A stretch of 64,000 nt of DNA from Candidatus Thiodictyon syntrophicum (GCF_002813775.1 NZ_CP020370.1:3001501-3065500); one strand, 5' to 3'. Positions 9,088-19,219 are shown, numbered from the stretch's first letter. Notes: generated from the sequence alone by a model not told the origin. Numbers and translations: made by a program.

Positions 9088-10020
9088 ATGAATCCCCTTG
9101 ATATGCTTGGTGCGGTGATGCAGTCCGGAATGGCCCCCGCGGCGGACAACCGGATGGGCGATGTGCTCGGCAAGATGATGGGCCAGATGACGGGCGGTGC
9201 CGCCGCGGGTGCGGCGCCGACGGCCGCCGGCGGTGGTCTCTACGAGGTCCTGTCCAAGGCCGCGGGGGCCATGCTCGGCGGCGGTGCGTCCGGTGCGGCG
9301 CCTGGCGCCGCGGGTGGGGGTCTCTCCGACCTGTTGGCCAAGGCCGCCGGGGCCATGCTCGGCGGCGGTGCAGCCGGGGCCGGCGGCGGGGCGGCGGCGC
9401 CGGGTGGGACCGGCGGTCTTTCCGCCGAGGTCCTCCAGCAGGTGGCCGGCGCCATCTTCGGCGGGTCCGGGTCCCAGGGCAATGCCGCTGCCGGTCTGGG
9501 CTCTATGGCGGTGTTCGGTACCCTGGCGGCCAAGGCCCTGGAGTTGGCCAAGGGCATGTTCGCCGGCGCCCCGGCCCAGGCGGGCGGGCCCCCGGCGGGC
9601 GGCAGGGACGGCCTGACCGCGATCCTGACCGGGCTGCGTGCCCCCGCGAATCCGCAGGAGCAGCAGCAGTTGATGGACGTGGCGATGCTGACCCTCAAGG
9701 CCATGATCAGCGCCGCCAAGGCCGACGGCCGGGTGGACGAACAGGAGCAGGCGCGCCTCCTCGGTAAGCTCGACGAGGGCGGCATCACCGACGAGGAGCA
9801 GCGCTTCGTGGCCGCGGAGATGCAAAAGCCCATCGACCTGGACGCCCTGGTCCGTGGGATACCGAACCAGCAGGTGGCGGCCCAGATATATACCGCCTCG
9901 CTCATGACGATCACCGTAGACTCGGAGGCGGAGCGGCGCTACCTGGCCGATCTGGCGGCCAAGCTCGGGCTGGACCAACAGGTGGTGTCCTATCTGCACC
10001 AGGCGGTCGGTCTCTCCTGA
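9088..10020 (+). CDS. DUF533/TerB-like domain protein
   Basis: A 310-residue protein. The first 170 residues are Gly/Ala-rich and include repeated blocks of the form KAAGAMLGGGA (three times with variation). The C-terminal ~130 residues match the TerB-like fold of the DUF533 family: LMDVAMLTLKAMISAAKADGRVDEQEQ and YLADLAAKLGLDQQVVSYLHQ. Members are membrane-associated in enterobacteria (YebE) and of unknown function; TerB relatives bind metals. The start ATG follows GGAGAACGCTG. The repeats make the N-terminal part variable by nature. Confidence 0.8.
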   Translation: MNPLDMLGAVMQSGMAPAADNRMGDVLGKMMGQMTGGAAAGAAPTAAGGGLYEVLSKAAGAMLGGGASGAAPGAAGGGLSDLLAKAAGAMLGGGAAGAGGGAAAPGGTGGLSAEVLQQVAGAIFGGSGSQGNAAAGLGSMAVFGTLAAKALELAKGMFAGAPAQAGGPPAGGRDGLTAILTGLRAPANPQEQQQLMDVAMLTLKAMISAAKADGRVDEQEQARLLGKLDEGGITDEEQRFVAAEMQKPIDLDALVRGIPNQQVAAQIYTASLMTITVDSEAERRYLADLAAKLGLDQQVVSYLHQAVGLS

Positions 10021-10187
10021 GCGGCGGCGCAACGCCGGTCCCGGGTGCCAACCGGGGCTGGTGCAGCGTCGCCGCCGGGTCGGCCGGCCCGCCCGGTGAC
10101 GCACCCGGCAAGGCCCCGCACCGGTGCGCGGTCGGGTCTACCCCCGGCCGACCCCATGATCCAATCTCAAGCCCAGGAGTTCTCTCT

Positions 10188-10322
10188 ATGTTCACCATGC
10201 TCATATTCATCGCCATCGGGATCGTGATCGGCTGGAACCTGCCCCAACCCCCGTGGGCCAGAGAGTGGCAGCAGAAGGCCGTGGATGCGGTCCGTTCGCT
10301 CACCAACAAGCAGGGCCACTGA
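10188..10322 (+). CDS. Small single-pass membrane protein, 44 aa
   Basis: A short gene with AGGAG at 10175-10179 and ATG at 10188. The peptide starts MFTMLIFIAIGIVIGWNLPQ, one membrane helix, followed by a 24-residue amphipathic and charged tail ending LTNKQGH. The helix-then-basic-tail layout and a well-placed ribosome binding site support translation. It lies between the TerB-like gene and gltA. Its function is unknown; such peptides often associate with larger membrane complexes. Confidence 0.6.
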   Translation: MFTMLIFIAIGIVIGWNLPQPPWAREWQQKAVDAVRSLTNKQGH

Positions 10323-10489
10323 GTCCCGCCCCGCCGGGGTCCGAGGACCCTGGCGTAGTTCATGCAGTTGTAGAAGTGCACCCGTCCTGCCCTTGGTCGG
10401 CGCGCTGGGCCAGGTCTTGATCTCGAACGCGCCCCTGCGCCCGGCAACGGCCGGGGCGGTCCTTTGCAGTTACTCCGGAGACCCATCCC

Positions 10490-11791
10490 ATGTCCACACT
10501 CTGTTCTGACCAGGCAATCCTTACCCTGGGCGGCAACGAATACAAGTTCCCCATCGTCGAAGGCAGCGAGGCCGAGCGCGGCATCGATATCAGCGACCTG
10601 CGCGCCAAGACCGGCCACATCACCCTGGACAAGGGGTACGGCAATACCGGCAGTTGTGAGAGCGCCATCACCTACATCGACGGCGAAAAGGGTATCCTGC
10701 GCTACCGCGGGATCCCCATCGAACAGTTCGCGATGGGCCCCACCTTCACCGACGTCGCCTGGCTCCTGATCAACGGGCGGCTGCCCACCACGGCGGAATA
10801 CGATGAATTTTCCGCGGATCTCACCCGCTATGCCAACCTCGACGAGAGCATGCGGCACCAGTTCGAGGGCTTCCCCCGGGTCGCGCCCCCCATGGCCATC
10901 CTCTCGGCCATGATCAACGCCCTATCCTGCTTCCACCCGGAACTGCACGAGCTGGAAGACGAGAGTCAATTCCGGCACGCCGCCGCGCGCCTGATCAGCA
11001 AGATACGCACGATTGCCGCCTACGCCTTCCGGCACTCACGGGGCCTGCCCAACATCTACCCGGACCCGGCGCTGCGCTATGTGCCGAACTTCATGCACAT
11101 GATGTTCTCCCAGCCCTACAAGCAGTATATCTGCCCCCAATTGGTGCGCGATGCACTCAACCTGATCCTGATCCTGCACGCGGACCACGAGCAGAATTGC
11201 TCCACCTCCACCGTGCGCATGGTCGGTTCCAGCGGGGCCAACCTGTTCGCCTCCTGTGCCGCCGGGGTCTGCGCCCTGTGGGGGCCGCTGCACGGCGGGG
11301 CCAATGTGGAGGTGCTGACCATGCTGGAGCAGATCCACCAGGGCAACATCACCCCGGAGGAGTATGTGAAGCAGGCCAAGAGCAAGGACAGCAAGGTGCG
11401 TCTCATGGGGTTCGGCCACCGGGTCTACAAGAACTTCGACCCGCGCGCCAAGATGCTCGGCGCCATCGCCGAGAAGCTGCTGCCCCAGTTGAGCGCGGGC
11501 GACCCGCTCTTGGAAATCGCCCGGCGACTGGAGGAGATCGCACTGTCGGATCCCTATTTCATCGAGCGCCAGCTTTATCCGAACGTGGACTTCTACAGCG
11601 GTATCCTGTTGCGCGCCATCGGCATCCCGACCAACATGTTCACCGTCATCTTCGCCATCGGCCGCCTGCCCGGCTGGATCGCCCACTGGTGGGAACAGAA
11701 CCAGACCCAGGCCAACCGGATCGCGCGGCCCCGCCAGATCTATGTCGGCGAGACCCACCGCGACTTCGTCCTGAGGGACAACCGGAGGTAG
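10490..11791 (+). CDS. gltA: Citrate synthase, type II
   Basis: A 433-residue hexameric-type citrate synthase that condenses acetyl-CoA and oxaloacetate at the TCA entry. The family blocks ILRYRGIPIEQFA, LHGGANVEVL, GFGHRVYKNFDPRA (active-site His) and YPNVDFYSGI (active-site Asp) are all intact. The start at MSTLCSDQA follows a CGGAG site. The hemF gene begins 10 bp after its stop, so the two are very probably one transcript, linking a TCA enzyme to heme synthesis. Confidence 0.96.
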   Translation: MSTLCSDQAILTLGGNEYKFPIVEGSEAERGIDISDLRAKTGHITLDKGYGNTGSCESAITYIDGEKGILRYRGIPIEQFAMGPTFTDVAWLLINGRLPTTAEYDEFSADLTRYANLDESMRHQFEGFPRVAPPMAILSAMINALSCFHPELHELEDESQFRHAAARLISKIRTIAAYAFRHSRGLPNIYPDPALRYVPNFMHMMFSQPYKQYICPQLVRDALNLILILHADHEQNCSTSTVRMVGSSGANLFASCAAGVCALWGPLHGGANVEVLTMLEQIHQGNITPEEYVKQAKSKDSKVRLMGFGHRVYKNFDPRAKMLGAIAEKLLPQLSAGDPLLEIARRLEEIALSDPYFIERQLYPNVDFYSGILLRAIGIPTNMFTVIFAIGRLPGWIAHWWEQNQTQANRIARPRQIYVGETHRDFVLRDNRR

Positions 11792-12787
<996 letters not shown>

Positions 12788-12947
12788 CCCATTCCTTTAT
12801 CACCAAAGACCGATCAGCAGATTATTCCGGCAGCCTGTTTTTTTCTTGCTACACTGATTCGCGAGTGTTGATGCCGCCACGCCCATTCGTGCGTCATGCC
12901 GTCAGTGTGGCTGTCCAGTAAATCCAGGTGTCACCGGGAGGCATGGT

Positions 12948-14861
12948 ATGTTGGATCGGACAACGACCGCACGACGCCCGCACCGGGCGCGTCGCGTCGC
13001 GTTTCGCGCACTGCTCGCACTGGCGGCCGGCCTCGTGCTTTCCGCTGCGGCGGCGCTCGCGGATACGGTCAGCCAGACCGCAAGCGACGCGGTCGGGGAG
13101 AGTTCGCTCACGCAAGGGGCACGGTGGGGCGCCGGTGAGCCTAGCGGCGCGCCGGTGGCGGGGACACCGCCGACCGCCGGGTACGACTACGCCAACGCGG
13201 TTGCCGGCCGCCTGACCCGCACCCCGACGGCCGGTGACCTCAGCTTCGCTGGCGACTCGCTCAGCTTCTCGAACGCGGCGCAGTTGCAGTTGCTCAACGT
13301 GAATGCGACGACGACTATCAATGACTTACGTCTGGACAACGGCATCGTTGAGGCCGACGCCGCGGTTGGCGCCAACTCCGTCACGCTGGCGGGCACGGTC
13401 ACGGTCGCGGCGGGCGGCGGCACCTTCCGGGTGGCCGACCCCGACAGCACGCTGGCCATCGCCGCGGCGCTGGTCGACCCCGCCGTCGACACCGCGGGTG
13501 ACCTGACCTTCACCGGCACCGCGACGGGCGGGACCATCAGGCTCGATGCGGCCGCCAACACCTACACCGGGGCCACCACCGTCACCTCCGGACGCCTGAC
13601 GATCTGGCACGACAACGCGCTCGGTGCCACCGCTACCGGGACCACCATCGACGGGACCGGGGCCCTCGTGCTCTCCGGCGGTATCTCCACCGCCGAGCCG
13701 CTGACCCTCCTCAGTCGTGCGGTCGACCCGGACACCGGGGAGCCGGCCCACGTCTATAGTGTCGGCAACAACACCCTGGCCGGCCCCATAACCCTGTCGG
13801 CGGGGAGCGACCCGTTCCTGTATGACACCTTCGCCTTCGGGTCCCTGGTCGGTACCCTGACGGTGGCGGGCGACCTGACGGCCGATGCCACGAACGACTA
13901 TGGCTACCTCGGGTTCGGGGGTCCTGGTGCGGTGCGGGTGACGGGCGACATCGATCTCAGCGCCGTCGCGTTGGATGCCCAGGTGCTTGGGACCGGCCCC
14001 GGGCCATTGACGATCGACGGTGACGTGAATCTGTCGGGCGGCCCGGTCGACTTCGTCGCGCTCGGCGCCTTGGGCGGCGATATGACCGTCAACGGCAAGA
14101 TCGATATGACCAACACCCCGGGCGGCGCCGCCGTTGCGAATCTGGGTTCGGGGACCCTGCTGCTCAACGGCGACATCGACATGTCCCCCCTCACGGATTA
14201 CTACCGTGACGTGTACAATGCCGGGTCCGGGACTACGGTCGTCAATGGCCGTATCACGGGGGCCGACTCGGTTGGGGCCTACGCGGGTAAGATGGTACTT
14301 GGGGCCGGGGCCGACGTGAGCGGTACCGCCTGGATCTTTGCCGACCTGGACGCCATCGTCGATGCCACCGCGGTCGTCGGCGGACTCCTGCTGGGTGCCG
14401 ATCAGGAACTCTTCGGTGACGGTACCCTGGAGGGCGATGTGGTGGCGCTGGACGGCTCGATGGTGGACGCCGGCTGGAATTGGGGCGATCCACCCGGACA
14501 TTTCACCATCACGGGTGACCTCGACCTGAAGACCGGCAGCCGGGTCTTGGTGGACCTCGACCCGACCGGGTCCGGGAGCGCCGACTTACTGACGATCCTG
14601 GGCGAACTGATCCTGGACACCGACGTCTTGTTCGACTTCAATCTGCTCGGCGCGCTGGACGACCCGGTCTATATCTTCATGACCTATGGCTCCTGGGATG
14701 GCAGCGGCAATTTCGACGCGACCAATGTACCCAGCGGCTACGAGATCCGTTACGGTTATCAGGGCAACACGATGGCCCTGGTGCCGGGCCCTGCACCTTG
14801 GGCCCTGGTCGGACTCGGTGCCCTGGGGCTTGCCGGGCGTCGTCGGTTAGGCACCGGGTAA
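12948..14861 (+). CDS. Secreted beta-repeat protein with PEP-CTERM-like sorting signal
   Basis: A 637-residue exported protein. Residues 1-38 form a long signal peptide (ALLALAAGLVLSAAAALA). The body is rich in Gly, Thr, Asp and Val, with autotransporter-associated beta-strand-like repeats such as NTYTGATTVTSGRLTI and a series of GDIDLS/GDVNLS/GKIDMT turns. The end, VPGPAPWALVGLGALGLAGRRRL, has the Pro-rich motif, hydrophobic helix and Arg cluster of PEP-CTERM proteins, which are sorted by exosortase and processed at the surface. No translocator barrel is present, so it is not a classical autotransporter. A remnant of its 3' region lies at 15252-15386. Confidence 0.8.
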   Translation: MLDRTTTARRPHRARRVAFRALLALAAGLVLSAAAALADTVSQTASDAVGESSLTQGARWGAGEPSGAPVAGTPPTAGYDYANAVAGRLTRTPTAGDLSFAGDSLSFSNAAQLQLLNVNATTTINDLRLDNGIVEADAAVGANSVTLAGTVTVAAGGGTFRVADPDSTLAIAAALVDPAVDTAGDLTFTGTATGGTIRLDAAANTYTGATTVTSGRLTIWHDNALGATATGTTIDGTGALVLSGGISTAEPLTLLSRAVDPDTGEPAHVYSVGNNTLAGPITLSAGSDPFLYDTFAFGSLVGTLTVAGDLTADATNDYGYLGFGGPGAVRVTGDIDLSAVALDAQVLGTGPGPLTIDGDVNLSGGPVDFVALGALGGDMTVNGKIDMTNTPGGAAVANLGSGTLLLNGDIDMSPLTDYYRDVYNAGSGTTVVNGRITGADSVGAYAGKMVLGAGADVSGTAWIFADLDAIVDATAVVGGLLLGADQELFGDGTLEGDVVALDGSMVDAGWNWGDPPGHFTITGDLDLKTGSRVLVDLDPTGSGSADLLTILGELILDTDVLFDFNLLGALDDPVYIFMTYGSWDGSGNFDATNVPSGYEIRYGYQGNTMALVPGPAPWALVGLGALGLAGRRRLGTG

Positions 14862-14942
14862 CAGGTAGACCGGCGGGGCGCCCGCGCGGCGGTGCCCCGC
14901 GCGCGCTCCGGGCACGCCGGTCGTGACGGCGAGTGTGTCAGG

Positions 14943-15185
14943 CTAAGTGGGGTGCCCAGCCGGCTCCGATTCGAGGTTGAGGATATCCTGATCGGCCGGC
15001 ACCGAGGTCTCCGGGGCGCGGTCGATCTCTCGTGGAACAAAGGCCTCGGGAATCCCCTTTGGCTCTTCCGTATTCAACGTACATCTTATGCCCTCGCATT
15101 TGCCGACAATGGCATATCCCGCCTGCGGCAGTGCCAGGGCGATGCCGATCACCAGCAGTGCAGGTCTCATCGATCGGGTTCTCAT
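14943..15185 (-). CDS. Small exported protein, DLLNL family member 1
   Basis: An 80-residue protein with a signal peptide (LLVIGIALALPQAGYA). The mature part has two Cys (KCEGIRC), then PKGIPEAFVPRE and, near the end, DQDILNLE. The two other small proteins at 15383 and 17634 share the same plan: signal with LALPQA, early Cys, G-x-x-x-AF-x-P and a DLLNL-like end. The ATG at 15185 follows AGAGAAG; an upstream start at 15215 adds non-conserved residues. Function is unknown. Confidence 0.65.
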   Translation of the reverse strand: MRTRSMRPALLVIGIALALPQAGYAIVGKCEGIRCTLNTEEPKGIPEAFVPREIDRAPETSVPADQDILNLESEPAGHPT

Positions 15186-15251
15186 GTTACTTCTCTCTGT
15201 CGGTTGAAGGACCAAGGGCCAGGGGCCGATTGGGCAGCCCCGGATTTTCTC

Positions 15252-15386
15252 ATAACCGGTAGTGAGGTCTTGGTGGACCTCGACGCGACCGGGAGCGCCG
15301 ACCTCTTGACGATCCAGGGTCGACTGGCCTTAGGCGAGGACCTGTTGATCGGTTTCAACCCGCTCGGCGCGTTGGACGAGAGCTAG
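15252..15386 (+). pseudogene. Remnant of the PEP-CTERM protein's 3' region
   Basis: About 45 codons read ITGSEVLVDLDATGSADLLT and continue to FNPLGALDES before a stop. They are closely similar to residues 540-585 of the PEP-CTERM protein encoded at 12948 (KTGSRVLVDLDPTGSGSADL and onward to FNLLGALDD). No start or upstream body is present, so this is a duplicated fragment rather than a gene. It lies between two copies of the small exported gene, suggesting that a block of surface gene end plus small gene was duplicated. Confidence 0.65.
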
Positions 15387-15634
15387 GTGCGCTGTTCGGC
15401 CGGTTTCGGTTCGAGGTTCAGCAGGTCCTCGTCGGTCGGCACCGGTGCCGCCGGGGCACCTTCGGCCTCTTTCGGAACAAAGGCCTCGGGTATCCCCTTT
15501 GGCGCTTCCGTGCTTAATATAATACAATTAGGGTCATTATTGCGGCATTGCCTGCTAATGGCATTGGCCGCCTGCGGCAGGGCCAAGGCAACGCCGATCA
15601 CCAGCAGCGCGAGGCCCGTCGATCGTGTGTTCAT
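15383..15634 (-). CDS. Small exported protein, DLLNL family member 2
   Basis: An 83-residue protein: signal peptide (ALLVIGVALALPQAANA), mature part with CRNNDPNC, then PKGIPEAFVPKE, a Pro/Ala-rich stretch and DEDLLNLEPKPAEQ. It is the closest relative of member 1 and the two share upstream sequence (CCGAC-x-GAGA before the ATG), so they are a recent duplication. Its stop overlaps the end of the PEP-CTERM remnant on the other strand. Function is unknown. Confidence 0.68.
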   Translation of the reverse strand: MNTRSTGLALLVIGVALALPQAANAISRQCRNNDPNCIILSTEAPKGIPEAFVPKEAEGAPAAPVPTDEDLLNLEPKPAEQRT

Positions 15635-15870
15635 GTTGTTTCTCTGCGTCGGTGGAAGGACCCGGGGTCGCGGAATCAGTCCGTTAACCCTTGCTGATTA
15701 TATGGCAGCCTCCCCGTGGGAGCGCGATGTGGTTCCGCTTTTCCCGTGTTGCCGGACGGACGGCGCGGTTGCGCCGACAGACTCGGATTCCTCGGCAATC
15801 CTGCCGTCGACCCTTACCGGCGCGACCCGGGGTGCAGGGCGGCGCCGAGGCGGCCGGGCAAACCGGCGGC

Positions 15871-17475
15871 CTATGATGCTCTTGCGGCTCGGCCCATCCT
15901 GACCCAGGCCAGCAGCGCCCCCAGGACCGCCGCTCCCAGGCAGGCCGCCGGAAACAGATCGGGATAGCGGACATAGAGGCTCAGGTCGTTGCCCAAGGCG
16001 ACCGATCCCACCGCGACCTGTTCTTCCCAGCGGGGGACCGATCCATAGAGCCGTCCCAGGGGGTCGGCGAAGAGTGTCAACCCCGTGTTCGCGCAACGCG
16101 CGAGCGAGCGGCGGGTGCTGATGGCGAGGATGCGGCTGTAGGCGGCGAGCTGCAGGGTCGCAGTGGAACGACCGAAGGGGCCGTCATTCGAGATCACGGT
16201 CAGCATCGCAGCCCCGTCGGCGACCAGGCGGGCGGTGCCCGCGGGATAGAGCACCTCGTAGCAGATGCGCACCCCGGCCCAGCGCTTCACGCCTTGGTGA
16301 TCGCGGAAGGCGAAGCGGGTGGCGACCGGGTCACCCTTGAGGATCAGGCTCGTAGCGCCGTCGATCGGTAACGCGAGCGCCTCGAGCGCGGGGACGCGGT
16401 CGGCGAACGGCACCTGCTCGGCGAAGGGCACCAACTCCTGTTTCCGGTATACCTTGAGCCGCGGGGGCTGATCCCGGGGGAGATCGCGGGCATAGCGCGC
16501 CAGTTGCGGGGTCACGAGCAAGGCGGAGTTGTAAAGGTGCCGCTCATCCAACCGCTCCTGAAAGCCCAGGATGAGCGGCACATTCCAGCGCTCGACCACC
16601 AGCAACAGGTAGTCCCTGACGGCGGCTTGGGTGCTGACATCGAACGGCAGCGTCGCCTCCGGCCACACGACCAGGTCCGGGTGATGCGCGATGATGCTCT
16701 CGGTGCTGCGGATGACCATCTGCTCCATGGCCTTGACATAATCGCGCTGCGACTCCTGCTCCTTGCCCCCGTAACCGACGTTTGGCTGCACCAGGGCGAT
16801 CGTGATACGCGGTGCCTGTGCCAGCCGCGGTTCGAGTTCGCCGATGCGATACCACCCATAGCCGGCGGGCAGAGCGAGCATCGGCAGGGCGATGGCGATC
16901 AGTCGCGGAAGCAGGCGGCGGGTCATCCCGGTCCGGCCCTCCGCGGCTTGCGCCCAGGCCCGTGCGATCAGCACATTGAATAGGACCAGCCAGCAGGCGA
17001 TGCCCCAGACCCCGACCAGGTCGCAATATTGGATCAGTCCATACCAGTTGGCCTGACTGTAGCCGAAAAAGGCGAGCGGGGTATGCAAGGGCTGGCGGGT
17101 GAGTAGCCATTCCCACCCGGTCCAGAGCGGCGGCAGGACCCACAGTGCACGGCGCCAGCCGACCAGGCGCCGGACGGCGAAGAAGAGCAGCAGGATCGGC
17201 AGCATCAGGGCCGACTGCACGGTGAAGACGAAGAGACCCACGCCGGGCTGGACGACCAGCAGCCAGCGCGTGGCGATGGCCGTGCCGATCCAGAGCGCGA
17301 GCCAGCCGGAGCCGGCTGCCTGTCCCCAGGAGACGGGGCCGCGCAGCGCGAGCAACCAGGGCACCCAGCAGAACCAGGCGAGCGGTTCCAGGTGCAATTG
17401 GGTAAAGGACGGGAAGGACAGCCCGTAGAGCAGACCGCTGAGCGCGGCCCAGCGCCACGGGGAGGCCCGCTTCAT
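15871..17475 (-). CDS. lnt: Apolipoprotein N-acyltransferase
   Basis: A 534-residue inner-membrane enzyme that N-acylates the lipidated Cys of lipoproteins. The N-terminal ~200 residues contain six or so membrane helices; the periplasmic nitrilase domain follows. The triad is visible: Glu in VVWPEATLPF, Lys in YRKQELVPFAEQVPF and Cys in GVRICYEVLYP. The ATG at 17475 (MKRASPWRW) is favoured over an in-frame GTG at 17529 because the extra residues are polar and not family-like. It is more divergent than enterobacterial Lnt and may be a second copy with a particular substrate set. The usual neighbour corC is absent. Confidence 0.87.
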   Translation of the reverse strand: MKRASPWRWAALSGLLYGLSFPSFTQLHLEPLAWFCWVPWLLALRGPVSWGQAAGSGWLALWIGTAIATRWLLVVQPGVGLFVFTVQSALMLPILLLFFAVRRLVGWRRALWVLPPLWTGWEWLLTRQPLHTPLAFFGYSQANWYGLIQYCDLVGVWGIACWLVLFNVLIARAWAQAAEGRTGMTRRLLPRLIAIALPMLALPAGYGWYRIGELEPRLAQAPRITIALVQPNVGYGGKEQESQRDYVKAMEQMVIRSTESIIAHHPDLVVWPEATLPFDVSTQAAVRDYLLLVVERWNVPLILGFQERLDERHLYNSALLVTPQLARYARDLPRDQPPRLKVYRKQELVPFAEQVPFADRVPALEALALPIDGATSLILKGDPVATRFAFRDHQGVKRWAGVRICYEVLYPAGTARLVADGAAMLTVISNDGPFGRSTATLQLAAYSRILAISTRRSLARCANTGLTLFADPLGRLYGSVPRWEEQVAVGSVALGNDLSLYVRYPDLFPAACLGAAVLGALLAWVRMGRAARAS

Positions 17476-17633
17476 CGTCGCTGCGCCTTGGGGCGATGGT
17501 GTCGCGGACCAACTCGTGACCTCAGCCACGGCGCGGCTGCCTGGGGTTGAGGTCCGAGGCGCCGGTCGCGCAGCCTGATGGTGGGTGCGATCCTTTGCCT
17601 GATTGCGGGTCCGACTCCGGTACGCCCCGGGGC

Positions 17634-17873
17634 CTAGTCGGAGCCATCCAGCGCATCGACGACGAGATTCAAGAGGTCCTCGTCGATCAGCGTGACCACC
17701 GCTTGGACTGTCTCCACCGCCGTCGGGATGAAGGCCATCTCGACGCCCTGGGGCGGGCCCGACACGTTGCGGCCGTCACATTCGCTGATAGCGACGGCAT
17801 TCGCCGCCTGCGGCAGGGCCAGGATCACCCCAAGCGCGGCCACTGCGAGCGTCGTCATTAACTGCTTCTTCAT
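17634..17873 (-). CDS. Small exported protein, DLLNL family member 3
   Basis: A 79-residue protein starting MKKQLMTTLAVAALGVILAL with cleavage expected after PQAANA. The mature part has one Cys, GVEMAFIPTAVE and LIDEDLLNLVVDALDGSD. It shares LALPQAANA and DEDLLNL with member 2 but is more divergent, with a different N-terminus. GAGGT lies 8-9 bp upstream of the ATG at 17873. It lies upstream of lnt on the same strand, about 160 bp away. Function is unknown. Confidence 0.65.
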   Translation of the reverse strand: MKKQLMTTLAVAALGVILALPQAANAVAISECDGRNVSGPPQGVEMAFIPTAVETVQAVVTLIDEDLLNLVVDALDGSD

Positions 17874-18184
17874 GTGACACCTCATCTGTTCGGAAGGTAC
17901 AACGGCACCAAGTACGCGATCATCGCGACCCTATGTCCTGGTAATTGTAGTGGACTTCCCTAAGAAAACGGTGAAGCCCATCCCAGTTTCCCGATCCGCC
18001 GCCATGACAACCCCATCCCCGCCCCGGGACGGGCCGATCCGGTTCTGGCCGGCACTGCGCGGCGCCCGCCACGCATCCAGTGCGATCCCCGGCCGCGGAG
18101 TCGCCGAGTTCCGGGAAAAGGCATGGGAAAAGGCGGGAAAAAGGGCCAACGGGATAAAGGGGCCAGTGCGGCTTGGCAATGTCG

Positions 18185-18345
18185 CATAGTCTAGTGGGTG
18201 CAAATCCCACCTGGGTAATCGTGAGCCGCGAGCCCAGTATCGAGCCTTGCGGCGCGAACGGTAACGGGCGCGTCGATGCGTAGGCACGAAAGCAGGCGAG
18301 GTGTAAAGGTAACGGGTGGAGGCGACCTTGAAGGTGTTGAGCCCC
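18185..18345 (+). other. Possible group II intron 5'-domain remnant
   Basis: Within a 740-bp gene-free gap (17874-18613), the stretch starting GTGGGTGCAAATCCCAC, then GGGTAATCGTGAGCCGCGAG, and later GAAAGCAGG and GGTAACGGGTGGAGGCGACC resembles domain I of bacterial group II introns. No reverse transcriptase frame or domain V is seen, so it would be a fragment. The rest of the gap holds a GGTCCGC palindrome pair (18410-18467) and nothing else recognised. Confidence 0.35.
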
Positions 18346-18409
18346 GAAAATTGTAACCGTTTAGCCCCCCCTGTTCTTAGCCCCCTCGCGGATCCGGCCA
18401 GCAACGCCC

Positions 18410-18467
18410 GGTCCGCACAGCGGACCTTGCGGGAAGGCTCCGCGCCCGCAGGGTCCGCGGTGCGGAC
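18410..18467. repeat. GGTCCGC-GCGGACC palindrome pair
   Basis: GGTCCGCACAGCGGACC (18410 onward) faces CCGCAGGGTCCGCGG and TGCGGAC (to 18467). It is the same family as at 4999 and 20091 and sits about 150 bp upstream of the membrane protein gene at 18614. Confidence 0.65.
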
Positions 18468-18613
18468 GACCTCAGACAATTCAAGGAGATCCGAGTATCG
18501 GCTCGCCGGAGGCGGGCACCCGCGAACAAGTCTAAAACTTATCGACGACCCGTTGCCAAGTGCTATTATGTTCCCAATTCCGCTTTGGTCATCAAGACAC
18601 ATGATGGTACGCG

Positions 18614-19219
18614 ATGCCTGAACCGCTGACAGCTGCTGCACTCCTCACGATCAGTGATCAGTTCGTCCATGTGCGAATGATGCTGAGTATCTTGGTCGGA
18701 CTCAGCATTGCCCGCCTGTTGACCGGACTGGCGCGCTTCGTACAGCATCCGTCCCGGGAACAGGTGTACGGGCCGCACTTGGCCTGGGCGCTGTTCATGC
18801 TCCTGACCGTGATTCACTATTGGTGGGCGGAGTTCAATCTCGCCCAGATCCATACCTGGTCATTCGCGCATTATCTGCTGCTCATCGTCTACGCCTCGCT
18901 TCTGTTCCTGATCTCCACGCTCCTTTTTCCTGACAGGATGGATGAATATAACGGTTTCAAAGACTATTTTCATGCCCGTCAGCGGTGGTTTTTCGGGTTG
19001 CTGATCGCCATGTTGCTCACCGACCTCGCCGACACGCTGCTCAAAGGCCGCGACTACTTCATTTCCCTCGGCCTCGCTTACGATGTGTGGCTCGCGCTGC
19101 TGGTCTCACTGTCCGGGGCGGCCCTGTTCATCGCGAGCCGCCGATTTCACATGATCTTTGCGATCGTTGCGGTTGTCTCAAGTATGGGCCTGATCTTCTA
19201 TCGATTCGACTCACTCTGA
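18614..19219 (+). CDS. Hypothetical membrane protein
   Basis: A 201-residue protein with about five to six membrane helices: residues 20-45, 55-75, 85-105, 125-145, 155-175 and 178-195. Conserved-looking polar patches are HYWWAEFNLAQIH and FPDRMDEYNGFKDYF. I do not recognise the family, though its size and helix spacing resemble small integral membrane proteins of unknown role. Composition is less GC-rich than the neighbours. It converges with the small subunit gene of the Ehr-like operon. Confidence 0.7.
   Translation: MPEPLTAAALLTISDQFVHVRMMLSILVGLSIARLLTGLARFVQHPSREQVYGPHLAWALFMLLTVIHYWWAEFNLAQIHTWSFAHYLLLIVYASLLFLISTLLFPDRMDEYNGFKDYFHARQRWFFGLLIAMLLTDLADTLLKGRDYFISLGLAYDVWLALLVSLSGAALFIASRRFHMIFAIVAVVSSMGLIFYRFDSL

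Noticed and set aside
12948-14861. Classical autotransporter adhesin
   Set aside because: The C-terminus is a short Pro-rich helix with Arg cluster, not a 12-strand translocator barrel.
18190-18210. A 5-bp stem with 7-nt loop (GTGGG-TGCAAAT-CCCAC) like a tRNA T-arm
   Set aside because: The loop lacks the TTC of T-arms, and no acceptor stem, anticodon arm or D-arm fits around it.
17931-18641. A 236-codon minus-strand frame
   Set aside because: Composition is that of random high-GC frames, it runs through palindromes and the intron-like region, and it shows no motif.
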